From: CAZJVD01 sp964549505
GTDB lineage: Bacteria; Bdellovibrionota; UBA1018; CAZJVD01
DNA: 64,000 bases
Reading direction: 5' to 3'
Assembly: GCA_964549505.1 (NCBI GenBank)
Contig: CAZJVD010000006.1
Coordinates: forward strand, 1 to 64,000
Both the position numbers and the translations under genes were made by a program. Shown here piece after piece: positions 33,487 through 42,787 of the stretch. The notes below the pieces were generated by a model. The model searched no databases. It was not told where the DNA came from and saw only the letters and a list, made by a program, of their open reading frames with translations. Within the stretch, counting starts at the first letter, position 1, and each line of letters opens with the position of its first letter.

Positions 33487-36400
33487 CTACTCAGCCAGCG
33501 CTTCTTTGGGAACGTACAGGCCAGCATCTTTCCACATCGTCTCAAGAGCCATTCCACAGCTGCGCACGTTGCGTCGGTTGAGCCAATGACCAAGCGACAG
33601 GTACTCAGGTTCGGGACCGGTGACCGGAGCCGTTCCCCCCGGAACGGTCGTTGGATCGATCAGGTCGGTCCAACGGAGTTGAAGATCGTGGTAAACAAAC
33701 TCTTCAAAAGCTTCGCGCGTGTTACGAACCCACTCCTGCGAGGCTTCCGCACTTTCGAATGTTTGCGGCGCCAGCGTGGGTTGGGCGAGTTCATAACGAA
33801 AGGTGATTGGATTTTCGGTTCCGGTGGTTGTGACCGCGTCGATCGCATTGGTGCGCGCAAACAGGACCGACACACGTCCGCGGTCGCCGAGTTCGTCCGC
33901 GACGCGCGAAGCTATTCGGAACGCGCCGTTTTTTATGGAGAGTGGCATCTGCGAGAACCAGAGCCTTGGCTGTCCTTCTGGAAAAATCAAAATGCCAAAG
34001 CGCTTGGACTTCTGTGCACGTGCGATGATCTTCTCTGTAAAGTTTTTATCTTCGACAAACGCGATATTTGGGACTCCGGACGCAAGGTACTGTGCCCCCA
34101 TCCAGGCCTTACCTTTCGTCAAGACGACCCAGTCCGTGATTCCCATCGCTTCGAAGGTGTTGCGCGCGAGCACGGCCTCGATCAAGGGCTGCTCGTGATC
34201 CATGACCAAGAGTGTGATCTCAGCATGGTTCTCGAGAGGGCCGGTGTTCATCGGTTCTGGAGTCCAACCGTTTGGTTCGAGTTCCGACGGATCGCGTGTC
34301 GGAACCATTGCACTCGTGTCCAACCGACCGAGCAGCTTATGAACATCGCGCCCGCGCCGTAAAAGGCCGTATTTTCCGAAAAGGAGGGAGCGAAACGTCG
34401 ACCAACGTTCTTCCAAGATCGGAAAGATCGTCGAAAGACCGCGCGACCAACTCGATCCGGGTTTCATCTCGGTGGGATTCTCAAGGACACGCGTTTGATA
34501 TTCGATGCGTTTGATCTGTTTTTCGATAGCTCTGTGGTCGGGTTTCTTTTCTCCGTCACGTCGGATTTTAGTGAGTTCAAACACGGCCTCGAGCGCGCGA
34601 TCAATCGAACTCACAGCAACGGACTCGAGGCGAGCGTGATACTTGCGGACGTCACCCATACCGGTCACTTGATCGCCCATGATCTGACGGTGGAGTGTAA
34701 CGAGCTCTGCGACGCGAGACTTTGCGATCGCGGCGTACTGGTGCGCGGCTTCTGTGCAGCGTACGCGAAGCGCCTCGGGAAGGTTGGGCCACTCGCGCAC
34801 GATGCTCACGAACGTGTTCTCGAGCACGCGCCCGAGGGACTCGCGATAAGCAATCATAGAGAGACGGTAGCTGTTGGACTCTCCGGCAGGCAGTTCCGAG
34901 GCAGCGACCGAAGTCGGCGCAACCGGAATGCCCCGGTCCTTCGTGATCGTGTCTTGGTCTTCGTTGTAACGCGCACCGAGTTCGCCGCGGAAAACGATCG
35001 AGTTGTTGCGTCCTTTCAGGGAACGGACAAACTTTGCAAACGGCGAGGGTTGTTCGCTCGCTCCTGTAGCCGCCTCTGACGAACGCCGAGCAAGTGCGGC
35101 CTGCATCACGTCCGGTGGGTTCAGATTGGTCAGATTGCGGAGGTCGAGTTTTGTAGCGCCGATCGACGGGTCAGCCCAGAACTGCTGATAATCCCAGTAA
35201 GGCATCCGAGCGCTTTCAGGCAGAAGAAGGTCGGCGGGCAAGTCGCGCGAAAGATCTGAGATAACACTGTCCATGCGTAGACGCAGTGATCGTAGAATCC
35301 GTTCGAGACGGATGGTGTCGTTTGACGCCGTGGTCGCCGCCGCGGCCGAAGCGATTTCGCTCTTGGCGTCGTCGTAGAGCTGTCCAAGCGTCTTTTCGTA
35401 ACGGTCAAACACGGTCGTCGTTGCGGCGCTGGTCACTTGGAGGCGGAGTTCAGCATGCTTACGCGCGAGTGTTCGGATTTCGTTGAGAAGAAACCGAGAT
35501 TCGAACGTGAAGGGTTGCGGTGGCTCTTGTGGGCCGATCTGCTCTTCCGATTCTACGAAACGCTTTTGCAAAGCCGCTTGTTCAGCGAGCGCTTGGTCGA
35601 GTGGGCGGCCGACTTCGTAACGCTCAGACCACGCCACGTACCAAGGTTGCATCATTTGGTCGGCGAGAATGCCCGCATACTGTTTGAACGAGCGATATCC
35701 GCCTTTGCGGAGGAAGGCATGAACGGGTTCGAGCGCCGGTAACACACCAGCGAGTGTCCAACTCTCGAGGACCTTACCCATCCAGCGATAGAACTTTGGA
35801 AAAACCATGGGCACTCCCGCCGTACGCACATCACGGATATGCCCGGGGTCGACGCTTCCTAAGAGACGAAAAAAGTAATGGACGGGGTTTCCAAGAACCG
35901 CATCGCCAACGAGATGAAACATGCGTTCGCGCGTGAGCTCTCCAAACGAGTAAGCGCCGTTGTTGAGCCGTTCAAACTCGGGGTCTAGAGTTCCGGTGCG
36001 TTCTTTCTCACGCCAATTCCAATACCAGCGCATGTAGTCCATGAGCGTGAACGCGCTAGCAAGGTGCTCGCCTTCGAGGAGAAACGTGACGATCTTCTTT
36101 TTGGTCGCATCGCGAGCGGCTTGTGTAGCGACGTCTTTCTGCGTGATGCGAATCATCCCGCTCGCTTTGTGAGCAGAGTCGTGAAAAATAAAACTCAGAT
36201 TGCCGGCGTTGCTCTCGGAGTTGTAGCCGCCGAACGTGTCACCGAGACGACCTTCGTCCATCGTCACAAACGGCGCGAGGATATCGAAGCGCATTTGAAA
36301 GTTTGCCGTGGAGCCTATGTAGATCGGGTAACCCTGCTCGGCCAGGCGGTGGAGAAGAGCGCCGATGCCTGGCTTTGTATCAGGTCGTAAGCCCGACATT

Positions 36401-36600
36401 TCGGCAAAGAACGGCGAAGAAAACTGTCCGTAAAACTCGAGTGGGTTATAGACGTCGGCGTCGGTCTTCCAATGCTCGGTGACCCACCACGGTTTCTCGC
36501 CGGCCCATGCGCTGATCGCGACGTGATTAACGCTCCAGGCGAGCGCGAGAAGACTGAAAAGTTTACGGAAACCCCGAACCCCCGCTACCCCCACTGACAT
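33487..36600 (-). CDS. Large exported protein with an acyltransferase-like C-terminal segment
   Basis: 1037 residues. Signal peptide FSLLALAWSVNHVAISAWA followed by a mature start GEKPWW. The first 800 residues are mostly helical with no family I recognise. Near residues 800-930 the sequence runs ITLLVMDHEQPLIEAVLA, then GKAWMGAQYLASG, then GILIFPEGQPRLW, in the order of the PlsC motifs of glycerophosphate acyltransferases. The first motif has MDHEQPL where NHxxxxD is expected: a His is present and the Asp is not at the usual place. A lipid-modifying enzyme outside the cytoplasm would be unusual. Acyltransferase activity is unproven. Confidence 0.72.
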   Translation of the reverse strand: MSVGVAGVRGFRKLFSLLALAWSVNHVAISAWAGEKPWWVTEHWKTDADVYNPLEFYGQFSSPFFAEMSGLRPDTKPGIGALLHRLAEQGYPIYIGSTANFQMRFDILAPFVTMDEGRLGDTFGGYNSESNAGNLSFIFHDSAHKASGMIRITQKDVATQAARDATKKKIVTFLLEGEHLASAFTLMDYMRWYWNWREKERTGTLDPEFERLNNGAYSFGELTRERMFHLVGDAVLGNPVHYFFRLLGSVDPGHIRDVRTAGVPMVFPKFYRWMGKVLESWTLAGVLPALEPVHAFLRKGGYRSFKQYAGILADQMMQPWYVAWSERYEVGRPLDQALAEQAALQKRFVESEEQIGPQEPPQPFTFESRFLLNEIRTLARKHAELRLQVTSAATTTVFDRYEKTLGQLYDDAKSEIASAAAATTASNDTIRLERILRSLRLRMDSVISDLSRDLPADLLLPESARMPYWDYQQFWADPSIGATKLDLRNLTNLNPPDVMQAALARRSSEAATGASEQPSPFAKFVRSLKGRNNSIVFRGELGARYNEDQDTITKDRGIPVAPTSVAASELPAGESNSYRLSMIAYRESLGRVLENTFVSIVREWPNLPEALRVRCTEAAHQYAAIAKSRVAELVTLHRQIMGDQVTGMGDVRKYHARLESVAVSSIDRALEAVFELTKIRRDGEKKPDHRAIEKQIKRIEYQTRVLENPTEMKPGSSWSRGLSTIFPILEERWSTFRSLLFGKYGLLRRGRDVHKLLGRLDTSAMVPTRDPSELEPNGWTPEPMNTGPLENHAEITLLVMDHEQPLIEAVLARNTFEAMGITDWVVLTKGKAWMGAQYLASGVPNIAFVEDKNFTEKIIARAQKSKRFGILIFPEGQPRLWFSQMPLSIKNGAFRIASRVADELGDRGRVSVLFARTNAIDAVTTTGTENPITFRYELAQPTLAPQTFESAEASQEWVRNTREAFEEFVYHDLQLRWTDLIDPTTVPGGTAPVTGPEPEYLSLGHWLNRRNVRSCGMALETMWKDAGLYVPKEALAE

Positions 36601-36673
36601 CCCCCTCAGGTCATTGACCCCAAGTGCGTGTTATAGCGCCGTGTTGTTTTTCGCAACGGGTGCTGCGAAATTT

Positions 36674-36958
36674 TTATTTTTTCTTGGTGGGTGTTGCGGT
36701 CGTGCTTGCAGTGCCAGACGCGTGCGTGGTGTGCTGTGTCTTTTGGTCCTTTGAATCCTTCGGTGAATCTTTGGACGCGACGGGCGTGGGTACAGGAAGA
36801 ATCGCTGTTTCCGGACAAACGGAAACACAGACTGCACAATCTTCGCAGGTGTCGTGGTCGATGACGTACTGACCGAGACCGACATAGATGCTCTGTGTCG
36901 GGCAAATCGGCAAACACTTGTGGCAGCTGGTGCACTTACGCGTGATGAAGTGAGGCAT
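36674..36958 (-). CDS. 2[4Fe-4S] ferredoxin with a Thr/Lys-rich tail
   Basis: 94 residues. Two cluster motifs are CTSCHKCLPICP (Cys9, 12, 15, 19) and CEDCAVCVSVCP (Cys38, 41, 44, 48), giving a bacterial-type ferredoxin of about 60 residues. The remaining 35 residues, rich in Ser, Thr, Lys and Pro, are an appended low-complexity tail. A small soluble electron carrier. Its ATG directly abuts the stop of the HDOD-like gene upstream, so the two are co-transcribed. Confidence 0.92.
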   Translation of the reverse strand: MPHFITRKCTSCHKCLPICPTQSIYVGLGQYVIDHDTCEDCAVCVSVCPETAILPVPTPVASKDSPKDSKDQKTQHTTHASGTASTTATPTKKK

Positions 36959-38032
36959 TTACTTACCCGCCTTTCCCACGGCGTATTCGATTTGTTTGCC
37001 GGTGATTTTGAGTTTATCGACGAGACCCTTGTAAACAGGATTCAGAGTTTCATACATCTTCGCGGCTTTCGCCGGTTCCTTCGCTTCAACGCATCGTTCG
37101 GCCAGAAAGAGCAGGCTAGCTAAAAAGTAACCTTGTTCTGGTTTCTCGGCGAGCATGTAGGGGTCGTACATGTAGAAAAGCGGAAGGTCGATCTCACCAA
37201 GCTTTGGGAAAAAGAGCGCGATGAGTGAGGACATCTCATTCGATGACGTCCCGAATGCCTCGACCTGAAGCGGACGATAGAGTTCGGGCGCTGTTTTCAG
37301 GAGTTCTTCATTTTTCTTAAAAAACTCGGCCCAATCTTTTGAATACAACAGACTCATGAGAAACCGCCCGGCGCCCACCATGAGACCGCTCGAAAAAACA
37401 AACTTACTCAGTGGAAAGTCCGCGATTCCCTTCGAAAGATGGTACGCGACCTTAGCAACCGCCAAGCCTTCTTTGTAGGACTGGCTCAGGCTCTCGACAG
37501 CGGCTTTGGGTTGGGCGGCTGACTTCTTGACCACCATGAGAAGCCAATCAAACACGAGTCCGCCGATGAAGCTTGTCTCGGAGTGTGCCATGCGTTGGTC
37601 ATCGCAGAGTTCGGCAATATTCATCGCAAACTTCATCTGATCGCCGGGCTTCACGTCGAGTGCGTCTTCGGTGGACCGCGGAAGGCCGCTACCGGCCCCT
37701 TTCATCAATCCGAGGGCTAGTACAAGGTTACGCGTCCCGAGCTTTCCGAACGTGCTCACCATCTTATGGGTCGGTGTTTGATGAGCGTGCGCGTCTTCTT
37801 GTTTCTCAGACTGCTCCTGCCACTTCACTTTGGCCTGTCGGAGCTGGGTGAGCCGTTCAAAAAAATGAACGTACATCTGGTTGCGTTCGAGTGCGGCAGT
37901 GATCTGTTCGAGAGAACCATCTGGATTCGACGTGATCTCAAGGATCTCGCGGGGCGTGCGGTGCATGCGCAGCGGGGAGAGCGTACTCAGACAGAGTGCA
38001 TCAAAAGCTTCGCGAGTAAAACCCCCACTCAT
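36959..38032 (-). CDS. HDOD-domain-like protein
   Basis: About 357 residues from the ATG at 38032; a TTG 12 codons upstream is less likely. Residues about 10-60 (LSTLSPLRMHRTPREILEI, then GSLEQITAALERNQMY) and TRNLVLALGLMKGAG resemble the N-terminal helices of HDOD domains, which are metal-free relatives of HD hydrolases used in regulation. The C-terminal part ends in a helical, TPR-like segment (AKAAKMYETLNPVYKGL). Divergent from the CBS-domain gene 65 bases away. The family call is tentative. Confidence 0.6.
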   Translation of the reverse strand: MSGGFTREAFDALCLSTLSPLRMHRTPREILEITSNPDGSLEQITAALERNQMYVHFFERLTQLRQAKVKWQEQSEKQEDAHAHQTPTHKMVSTFGKLGTRNLVLALGLMKGAGSGLPRSTEDALDVKPGDQMKFAMNIAELCDDQRMAHSETSFIGGLVFDWLLMVVKKSAAQPKAAVESLSQSYKEGLAVAKVAYHLSKGIADFPLSKFVFSSGLMVGAGRFLMSLLYSKDWAEFFKKNEELLKTAPELYRPLQVEAFGTSSNEMSSLIALFFPKLGEIDLPLFYMYDPYMLAEKPEQGYFLASLLFLAERCVEAKEPAKAAKMYETLNPVYKGLVDKLKITGKQIEYAVGKAGK

Positions 38033-38097
38033 GACTAATAGCGTAGAGCTCGTTCTCGTTGAAGTCAAACCGCTAAACCCCTACAATGAAAGGAGCT

Positions 38098-38499
38098 ATG
38101 GATACAAAAGCTCGCGACATCATGTCTCCTGAAGTTCTCTCGGCAAACCCAGATATGACGATCGAGGAGGTCTTAAAGCTTCTCGTGAACAATCGAATCA
38201 CCGGGTTACCCGTGGTCGACGCGGAAGGTCGCGCACTAGGCGTTCTTTCTGAGTTCGATATTATTCAACAGATTGGAGATCCTGCTTCGGCAGCAGGAGA
38301 AATGCTGCAATCAAAAGTACAGTTCTCGAAAAAGGTTGTCGCCATCGACCAAGATGCTTCGTGGAACGACGTGCTGAAAATGTTGATTGATACAAAGGTC
38401 CGTCGCTTACCGGTTCTCGATCAGGCGCAGAAGGTCGTCGGCGTGATCACTCGGCGCGATATTATGAAAGTTCTGTACTACCGGGCTAAGTTTCAGTGA
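38098..38499 (+). CDS. CBS-domain-pair protein
   Basis: 133 residues from the ATG at 38098, which has AAAGGAG immediately upstream; an ATG at 38086 would put that site inside the gene. It comprises two CBS motifs: DIMSPEVLSANPDMTIEEVL with NNRITGLPVVD, and the second with DTKVRRLPVLDQ and VGVITRRDI. Such pairs bind adenosine nucleotides and act as small energy-sensing regulators. It shares a four-base GTGA overlap with the STAS-like gene that follows, so the two are likely partners. Confidence 0.92.
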   Translation: MDTKARDIMSPEVLSANPDMTIEEVLKLLVNNRITGLPVVDAEGRALGVLSEFDIIQQIGDPASAAGEMLQSKVQFSKKVVAIDQDASWNDVLKMLIDTKVRRLPVLDQAQKVVGVITRRDIMKVLYYRAKFQ

Positions 38500-39188
38500 A
38501 GGTCGGCCTCACAGCTAAAGATGGAATCTCGATTCTGGCGCTCAGTGGAGCGCTCGACCCGAAAACACTTGAAGTCGTGAAGGCTGGAATTCGAAAGCTC
38601 TTTCGCGACGGAAAAAACAAGTTCGCGATCAATCTCACGGGTACGGAAGGTCTCACGAACGAGTTCATACGAGAATTTTGTTACCTGAATATCACGGCGC
38701 GCGAGCTAGCCGGTGAGATCGTGCTTGTGATTGGCGATGCGACTGCGCGTTCGAAAGTCGAAAGTTTTTCAAATCCTAAAAGTATCGCTGTTTTTCCCGC
38801 CGACGACGATGCTGTTAAGAGTTTCACGGCGCCACCTTCGTCTACCGGACTCTCCGCTCCAGGCGGTGCTTCGACGACCGTGCTGACGGGTGACCCCGCA
38901 CTCGACGATTCAATGGCCCTCCTGCGCGGCAAGGACGACGAGATCAAGAAACTTAAAGCTCAACTTGAGGAAAAAGAGAAGGGTGAGATCGGAAAAATCA
39001 AGCAAGAGAACTCGCGTCTCAAGGAACTCACCAAGACGTTGGAAGAGTCGATTCTGAAGCATATCGAGTTTCGTCGTTTGCCTGTCGACGATCAAGCGGT
39101 CAAAGATCGCGTTCGTGCTCTCGAGGAGCGCATTAAAAAACTCGCCGCACAAGTCGACGAGAAAGCGGCACCTGCTGCTAAGAAGTGA
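38496..39188 (+). CDS. STAS-like protein with a C-terminal coiled coil
   Basis: 230 residues, GTG start overlapping the CBS gene stop. Residues 1-105 (GISILALSGALDPKTLEVV, then KNKFAINLTGTEGLTN) match the strand/helix order of STAS anti-sigma-antagonist domains, although the conserved phosphoserine motif is not obvious. A Ser/Gly linker and a strongly charged coiled coil follow (about 145-225). It probably acts as a scaffold or regulatory partner rather than an enzyme. Confidence 0.72.
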   Translation: MKVGLTAKDGISILALSGALDPKTLEVVKAGIRKLFRDGKNKFAINLTGTEGLTNEFIREFCYLNITARELAGEIVLVIGDATARSKVESFSNPKSIAVFPADDDAVKSFTAPPSSTGLSAPGGASTTVLTGDPALDDSMALLRGKDDEIKKLKAQLEEKEKGEIGKIKQENSRLKELTKTLEESILKHIEFRRLPVDDQAVKDRVRALEERIKKLAAQVDEKAAPAAKK

Positions 39189-39196
39189 CGTTTGCC

Positions 39197-39229
39197 GCCC
39201 GAGAGCTGCCCGAGAGCTGCCCGAGAGCT
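39197..39229. repeat. Three tandem 11-bp repeats
   Basis: GCCCGAGAGCT occurs three times head to tail, with a decayed fourth copy (GCACGACAGCC) after it. It lies between the STAS-like gene and sdhC. Small and probably slippage-derived. Confidence 0.8.
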
Positions 39230-39274
39230 GCACGACAGCCGCTCGAAGTCGCCCGAGGGAGGACGACTAACGAG

Positions 39275-39303
39275 TTGACAGAACGGCCACCAGTTTGTCT
39301 TAT
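39275..39303 (+). promoter_or_regulatory. Sigma-70-type promoter candidate for sdhCAB
   Basis: A perfect TTGACA at 39275-39280, a 17-base spacer, and TCTTAT at 39298-39303. Transcription would begin near 39310, only about 7 bases before the sdhC ATG, so the mRNA would be almost leaderless and no ribosome binding site is seen. Confidence 0.6.
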
Positions 39304-39316
39304 CTAGTTACAGCCT

Positions 39317-40036
39317 ATGAATTCAAAATCTTGCACTGTTTCGACCGTGACCCGAAAGTTCGTGATGGCAGTTTCGGGACTCGGACTCATCGGTTTCGTG
39401 TTCTTCCACTTGATCGGGAATCTCTTGTTACTTGTCCCGGGAGGAGTGAAATTCAACGAGTACGCCGCTCGACTCGAGAGTCTTGAACCGTACTTGTACA
39501 TCGCTGAGATCGGTCTCGTGATTCTGTTCTTGGTTCATATCTGGAACGGTATTCGTATCGCCCTTTCGAATCGTCGCGCGCGTGACAGCGTGTATGTGGC
39601 GTCCGGATCGCGAGCACCAAAAACCAAAGGCGGTCCGAGTAAAATGTGGTTCGGGTCGACGTACATGGCGGTTTCCGGAACGCTGCTTTTGATTTTTCTC
39701 GTCATTCACATCGCACAGTTTAAGTACGGGCCAGGAACCGAAGCCGGCTACACGACCATTCTACACGGGGCCAATGGTCCGCATGACGCTCGAGATCTGT
39801 ATCGCCTCGTGAAAGAGACTTTTGAAAACGGTGCTTTTGTTCTGTTCTATGTCACGTCGATGCTCTTTCTAGCGATGCATCTGCGGCACGGGTTTTGGAG
39901 TTGGTTCCAGAGTTTGGGGATTCTGTATCCGAAGTGCTCGAAAGCGATCTATGCGATCGGGCTCTTGGTCGCGCTCGCTCTGGGGGGCGGATTTCTCATT
40001 ATTCCACTTTGGTTCTATTTCGGATTTGCATCGTAG
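39317..40036 (+). CDS. sdhC: Succinate dehydrogenase/fumarate reductase cytochrome b subunit
   Basis: 239 residues with five hydrophobic segments and histidines placed within or next to them (FFHLIGN, FLVHIWN, LVIHIAQF, FLAMHLRHGF) suited to binding two hemes, as in the single-polypeptide membrane anchor of the Bacillus and delta-proteobacterial type. It anchors SdhAB and passes electrons to or from quinone. No sdhD is needed for this type and none is present. It precedes sdhA by 10 bases. Confidence 0.93.
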   Translation: MNSKSCTVSTVTRKFVMAVSGLGLIGFVFFHLIGNLLLLVPGGVKFNEYAARLESLEPYLYIAEIGLVILFLVHIWNGIRIALSNRRARDSVYVASGSRAPKTKGGPSKMWFGSTYMAVSGTLLLIFLVIHIAQFKYGPGTEAGYTTILHGANGPHDARDLYRLVKETFENGAFVLFYVTSMLFLAMHLRHGFWSWFQSLGILYPKCSKAIYAIGLLVALALGGGFLIIPLWFYFGFAS

Positions 40037-40046
40037 AGGATCGTTC

Positions 40047-41972
40047 ATGAGCGCAAAACTTGATTCTAGAGTTCCGACCGGCCCGATTCAAGACAAGTGG
40101 GATCGTCATCGCTTCGAGATGAAGCTCGTCAATCCGGCCAACAAACGAAAGTACGAAGTCATTGTCGTCGGTACGGGACTCGCTGGCGCTTCAGCTGCCG
40201 CATCGCTTGCCGAGCTCGGGTACAAGGTCAAAGCGTTTTGTATTCACGATTCGCCGAGACGCGCACACAGCATTGCGGCCCAAGGCGGAATCAACGCTGC
40301 CAAAAACTATCCCAACGACGGCGATAGTGTGTGGCGTTTGTTCTACGACACGGTCAAGGGTGGAGATTATCGTGCCCGCGAAGGCAATGTGTACCGTCTC
40401 GCACAAGTGAGCGCTTCGATCATCGATCTCTGCGTCGCGCAGGGCGTTCCGTTTGCGCGTGAGTACGGCGGTGATCTCGCCAACCGTTCGTTCGGAGGCG
40501 CACAAGTCTCTCGAACGTTCTATGCGCGCGGCCAAACTGGTCAGCAACTTCTTCTCGGTGCGTACAGCGCATTGATGAGACAAGTCGATCTTGGAAATGT
40601 CACGCTCTACCCCCGTCAGGAAATGCTTGATGTGGTGTTGGCGAAAGGCAAAGCGCGCGGGATTATCACGCGCAATCTTGTGACAGGTGAAATCGAACGC
40701 CATGCCGGTCACGCGGTTTGTCTCGCGACCGGCGGTTATGGACGGATTTTCTACCTTTCGACGAATGCGATGAACTCCAACTGCACGGCGGCTTTTCGCG
40801 CGCACAAGCGGGGAGCATTTTTTGCGAACCCTTGTTACACGCAGATTCATCCGACGTGCATTCCGGTTTCTGGAGATCATCAATCGAAACTGACACTGAT
40901 GAGCGAAAGTTTGAGAAACGACGGCCGAGTTTGGGTGCCGAAGAAGAAGGAAGACTGCCGAAAAGACGCGCGCCAGGTGACGGAAGAAGAGCGCGATTAC
41001 TTTCTTGAGCGTAAGTACCCAAGCTTCGGAAATCTGGTTCCGCGCGACGTTGCTAGCCGTAACGCCAAGATGATGTGCGATGAAGGTCGCGGTGTGAGTA
41101 ACACCGGTCGCGCTGTTTACTTAGACTTCCGCGATGCGATTAAGCGTGACGGACAGAATGTGATTCACGAAAAATACGGCAACCTCTTCCAGATGTACGA
41201 AAAGATCATGGGACAGAACCCGTACGAAGTCCCCATGATGATCTATCCAGCCGTCCATTACACGATGGGTGGACTCTGGGTAGACTACAATCTCATGAGT
41301 ACGATTCCGGGGTTGCATGTGTTGGGCGAAGCCAATTTTTCTGATCACGGCGCTAATCGCCTGGGTGCGAGCGCTTTGATGCAAGGATTAGCAGATGGGT
41401 ACTTTGTGATTCCGTACACGATCGGAAACTATTTAGCGGGAACGTCGCTCGAGAAAGTGTCGACTGAGGATCCGGAGTTTCGTGAGACAGAAAAGCAAGT
41501 CCGCGACGGCATCGAGAAAATGCTCGCGATCGGTAAAAAAGGAAAGACTCCTGTCGATGCATTGTTTCGCGAGTTGGGACTCACGATGTGGGACCATGTC
41601 GGCATGGCCCGCAACGAAGCAGGACTGAAGAAGGCGCGTGCGAAGATCAAAGATCTGAAAGATCAGTTCTGGACCGACATGAAGTTGGTTGGAGACCAGG
41701 ACAATTATCACAAAGATTTGGAAATGGCGGGACGGATCGCTGACTTTTTAGAACTCGGTGATCTCATGGCGCTGGATGCCCTTACGCGGAAAGAGTCATG
41801 CGGAGGACATTTTCGCGAAGAAAGCCAAACGCCCGAAGGCGAAGCACTTCGTGACGATCAGAACTTCTGTTTTGTCTCTGCCTGGGAGCACAAAGGTAGT
41901 TCGGAGGCAGAGCTCCATAAAGAAGATCTCGCATTTGAAAACGTTAAACTCGCTACACGGAGCTACAAATGA
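40047..41972 (+). CDS. sdhA: Succinate dehydrogenase/fumarate reductase flavoprotein subunit
   Basis: 641 residues from the ATG at 40047 (AGAGGA upstream). FAD-binding VVGTGLAGASAAASLAELG; the flavinylation His region HSIAAQGGINAAKN; the substrate-site segment near QIHPTCIP; and the catalytic HYTMGGLWVD are all present. It oxidises succinate to fumarate or the reverse. Length and motifs are those of the non-classical, quinol-fumarate-reductase-like group that goes with a five-helix SdhC. It overlaps sdhB by four bases. Confidence 0.97.
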   Translation: MSAKLDSRVPTGPIQDKWDRHRFEMKLVNPANKRKYEVIVVGTGLAGASAAASLAELGYKVKAFCIHDSPRRAHSIAAQGGINAAKNYPNDGDSVWRLFYDTVKGGDYRAREGNVYRLAQVSASIIDLCVAQGVPFAREYGGDLANRSFGGAQVSRTFYARGQTGQQLLLGAYSALMRQVDLGNVTLYPRQEMLDVVLAKGKARGIITRNLVTGEIERHAGHAVCLATGGYGRIFYLSTNAMNSNCTAAFRAHKRGAFFANPCYTQIHPTCIPVSGDHQSKLTLMSESLRNDGRVWVPKKKEDCRKDARQVTEEERDYFLERKYPSFGNLVPRDVASRNAKMMCDEGRGVSNTGRAVYLDFRDAIKRDGQNVIHEKYGNLFQMYEKIMGQNPYEVPMMIYPAVHYTMGGLWVDYNLMSTIPGLHVLGEANFSDHGANRLGASALMQGLADGYFVIPYTIGNYLAGTSLEKVSTEDPEFRETEKQVRDGIEKMLAIGKKGKTPVDALFRELGLTMWDHVGMARNEAGLKKARAKIKDLKDQFWTDMKLVGDQDNYHKDLEMAGRIADFLELGDLMALDALTRKESCGGHFREESQTPEGEALRDDQNFCFVSAWEHKGSSEAELHKEDLAFENVKLATRSYK

Positions 41973-42718
41973 AGGGACTCAGCTTAACGCTCAAGGTATG
42001 GCGACAGAAACGCCCGAGCACGCCCGGCAAAGTCGAAACGTACACGCTCAAGGACATCTCGCCGGACATGTCCTTTCTTGAAATGCTGGACGTCCTCAAC
42101 ATGGATCTCGTCAAGCAAGGTGTGGAGCCCGTGGCTTTTGAGAGCGACTGTCGCGAAGGCATCTGCGGTAGTTGCAGTATCGTTATCAACGGACAGCCAC
42201 ACGGTCCGGAGCTGGGCACAGCTGCGTGTCAGCTTCACATGCGTAAGTTCAAGGATGGGGACACGATCATCGTTGAGCCGTGGCGCGCGGTCGCGTTTCC
42301 GATTGTGAAAGATCTTGTGACGGATCGCTCGGCATTTGACCGGATCATTGCGGCCGGGGGCTATGTGTCGACGAAGTCCGGCCCGCATCCGGACGCCAAT
42401 GCGATCTTGGTTCCGAAGGACAACGCCGAGAAGGCGATGGATGCTGCGGCGTGTATTGGGTGCGGCGCCTGCGTGGCGGCATGTCCTAATGCGTCAGCGT
42501 CATTGTTTACCTCGGCGAAAGTCGCACAGCTGGCCTTGCTCCCGCAGGGAGATCCTGAAAGAAAACGCAGAGTTCTCCGGATGGTCGCCCAGATGGATCA
42601 AGAGGGCTTCGGTAACTGTAGCAACATTGGCGAGTGTCAGGCCGCCTGCCCGAAAGAGATATCGATTGATACGATTGCACGCATGAAGCGTGAGTTTGCG
42701 TGCGCAAAATTCTCGTAA
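41969..42718 (+). CDS. sdhB: Succinate dehydrogenase/fumarate reductase iron-sulfur subunit
   Basis: 249 residues. The 2Fe-2S site is CREGICGSCSIVINGQ; a 4Fe-4S site is CIGCGACVAACPN; the last cluster uses Cys residues in CSNIGECQAACPKEI. It carries electrons from the flavin to the cytochrome b subunit. The ATG lies within the last codons of sdhA (ATGA overlap), so the three subunits are made together. Confidence 0.97.
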   Translation: MKGLSLTLKVWRQKRPSTPGKVETYTLKDISPDMSFLEMLDVLNMDLVKQGVEPVAFESDCREGICGSCSIVINGQPHGPELGTAACQLHMRKFKDGDTIIVEPWRAVAFPIVKDLVTDRSAFDRIIAAGGYVSTKSGPHPDANAILVPKDNAEKAMDAAACIGCGACVAACPNASASLFTSAKVAQLALLPQGDPERKRRVLRMVAQMDQEGFGNCSNIGECQAACPKEISIDTIARMKREFACAKFS

Positions 42719-42787
42719 AAAGCGCACTTCTTTCTAAAATCTTTCAGCTTTCGGCCGAAACGTAGGACATCTGAGGAGAGATCGGCA

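Noticed and set aside
33586..34362. Long rightward open frame (258 codons) inside the 1037-residue gene
   Set aside because: It is antisense to a gene with a signal peptide and PlsC-like motifs, has Arg/Cys-rich shadow composition, and no ribosome binding site.
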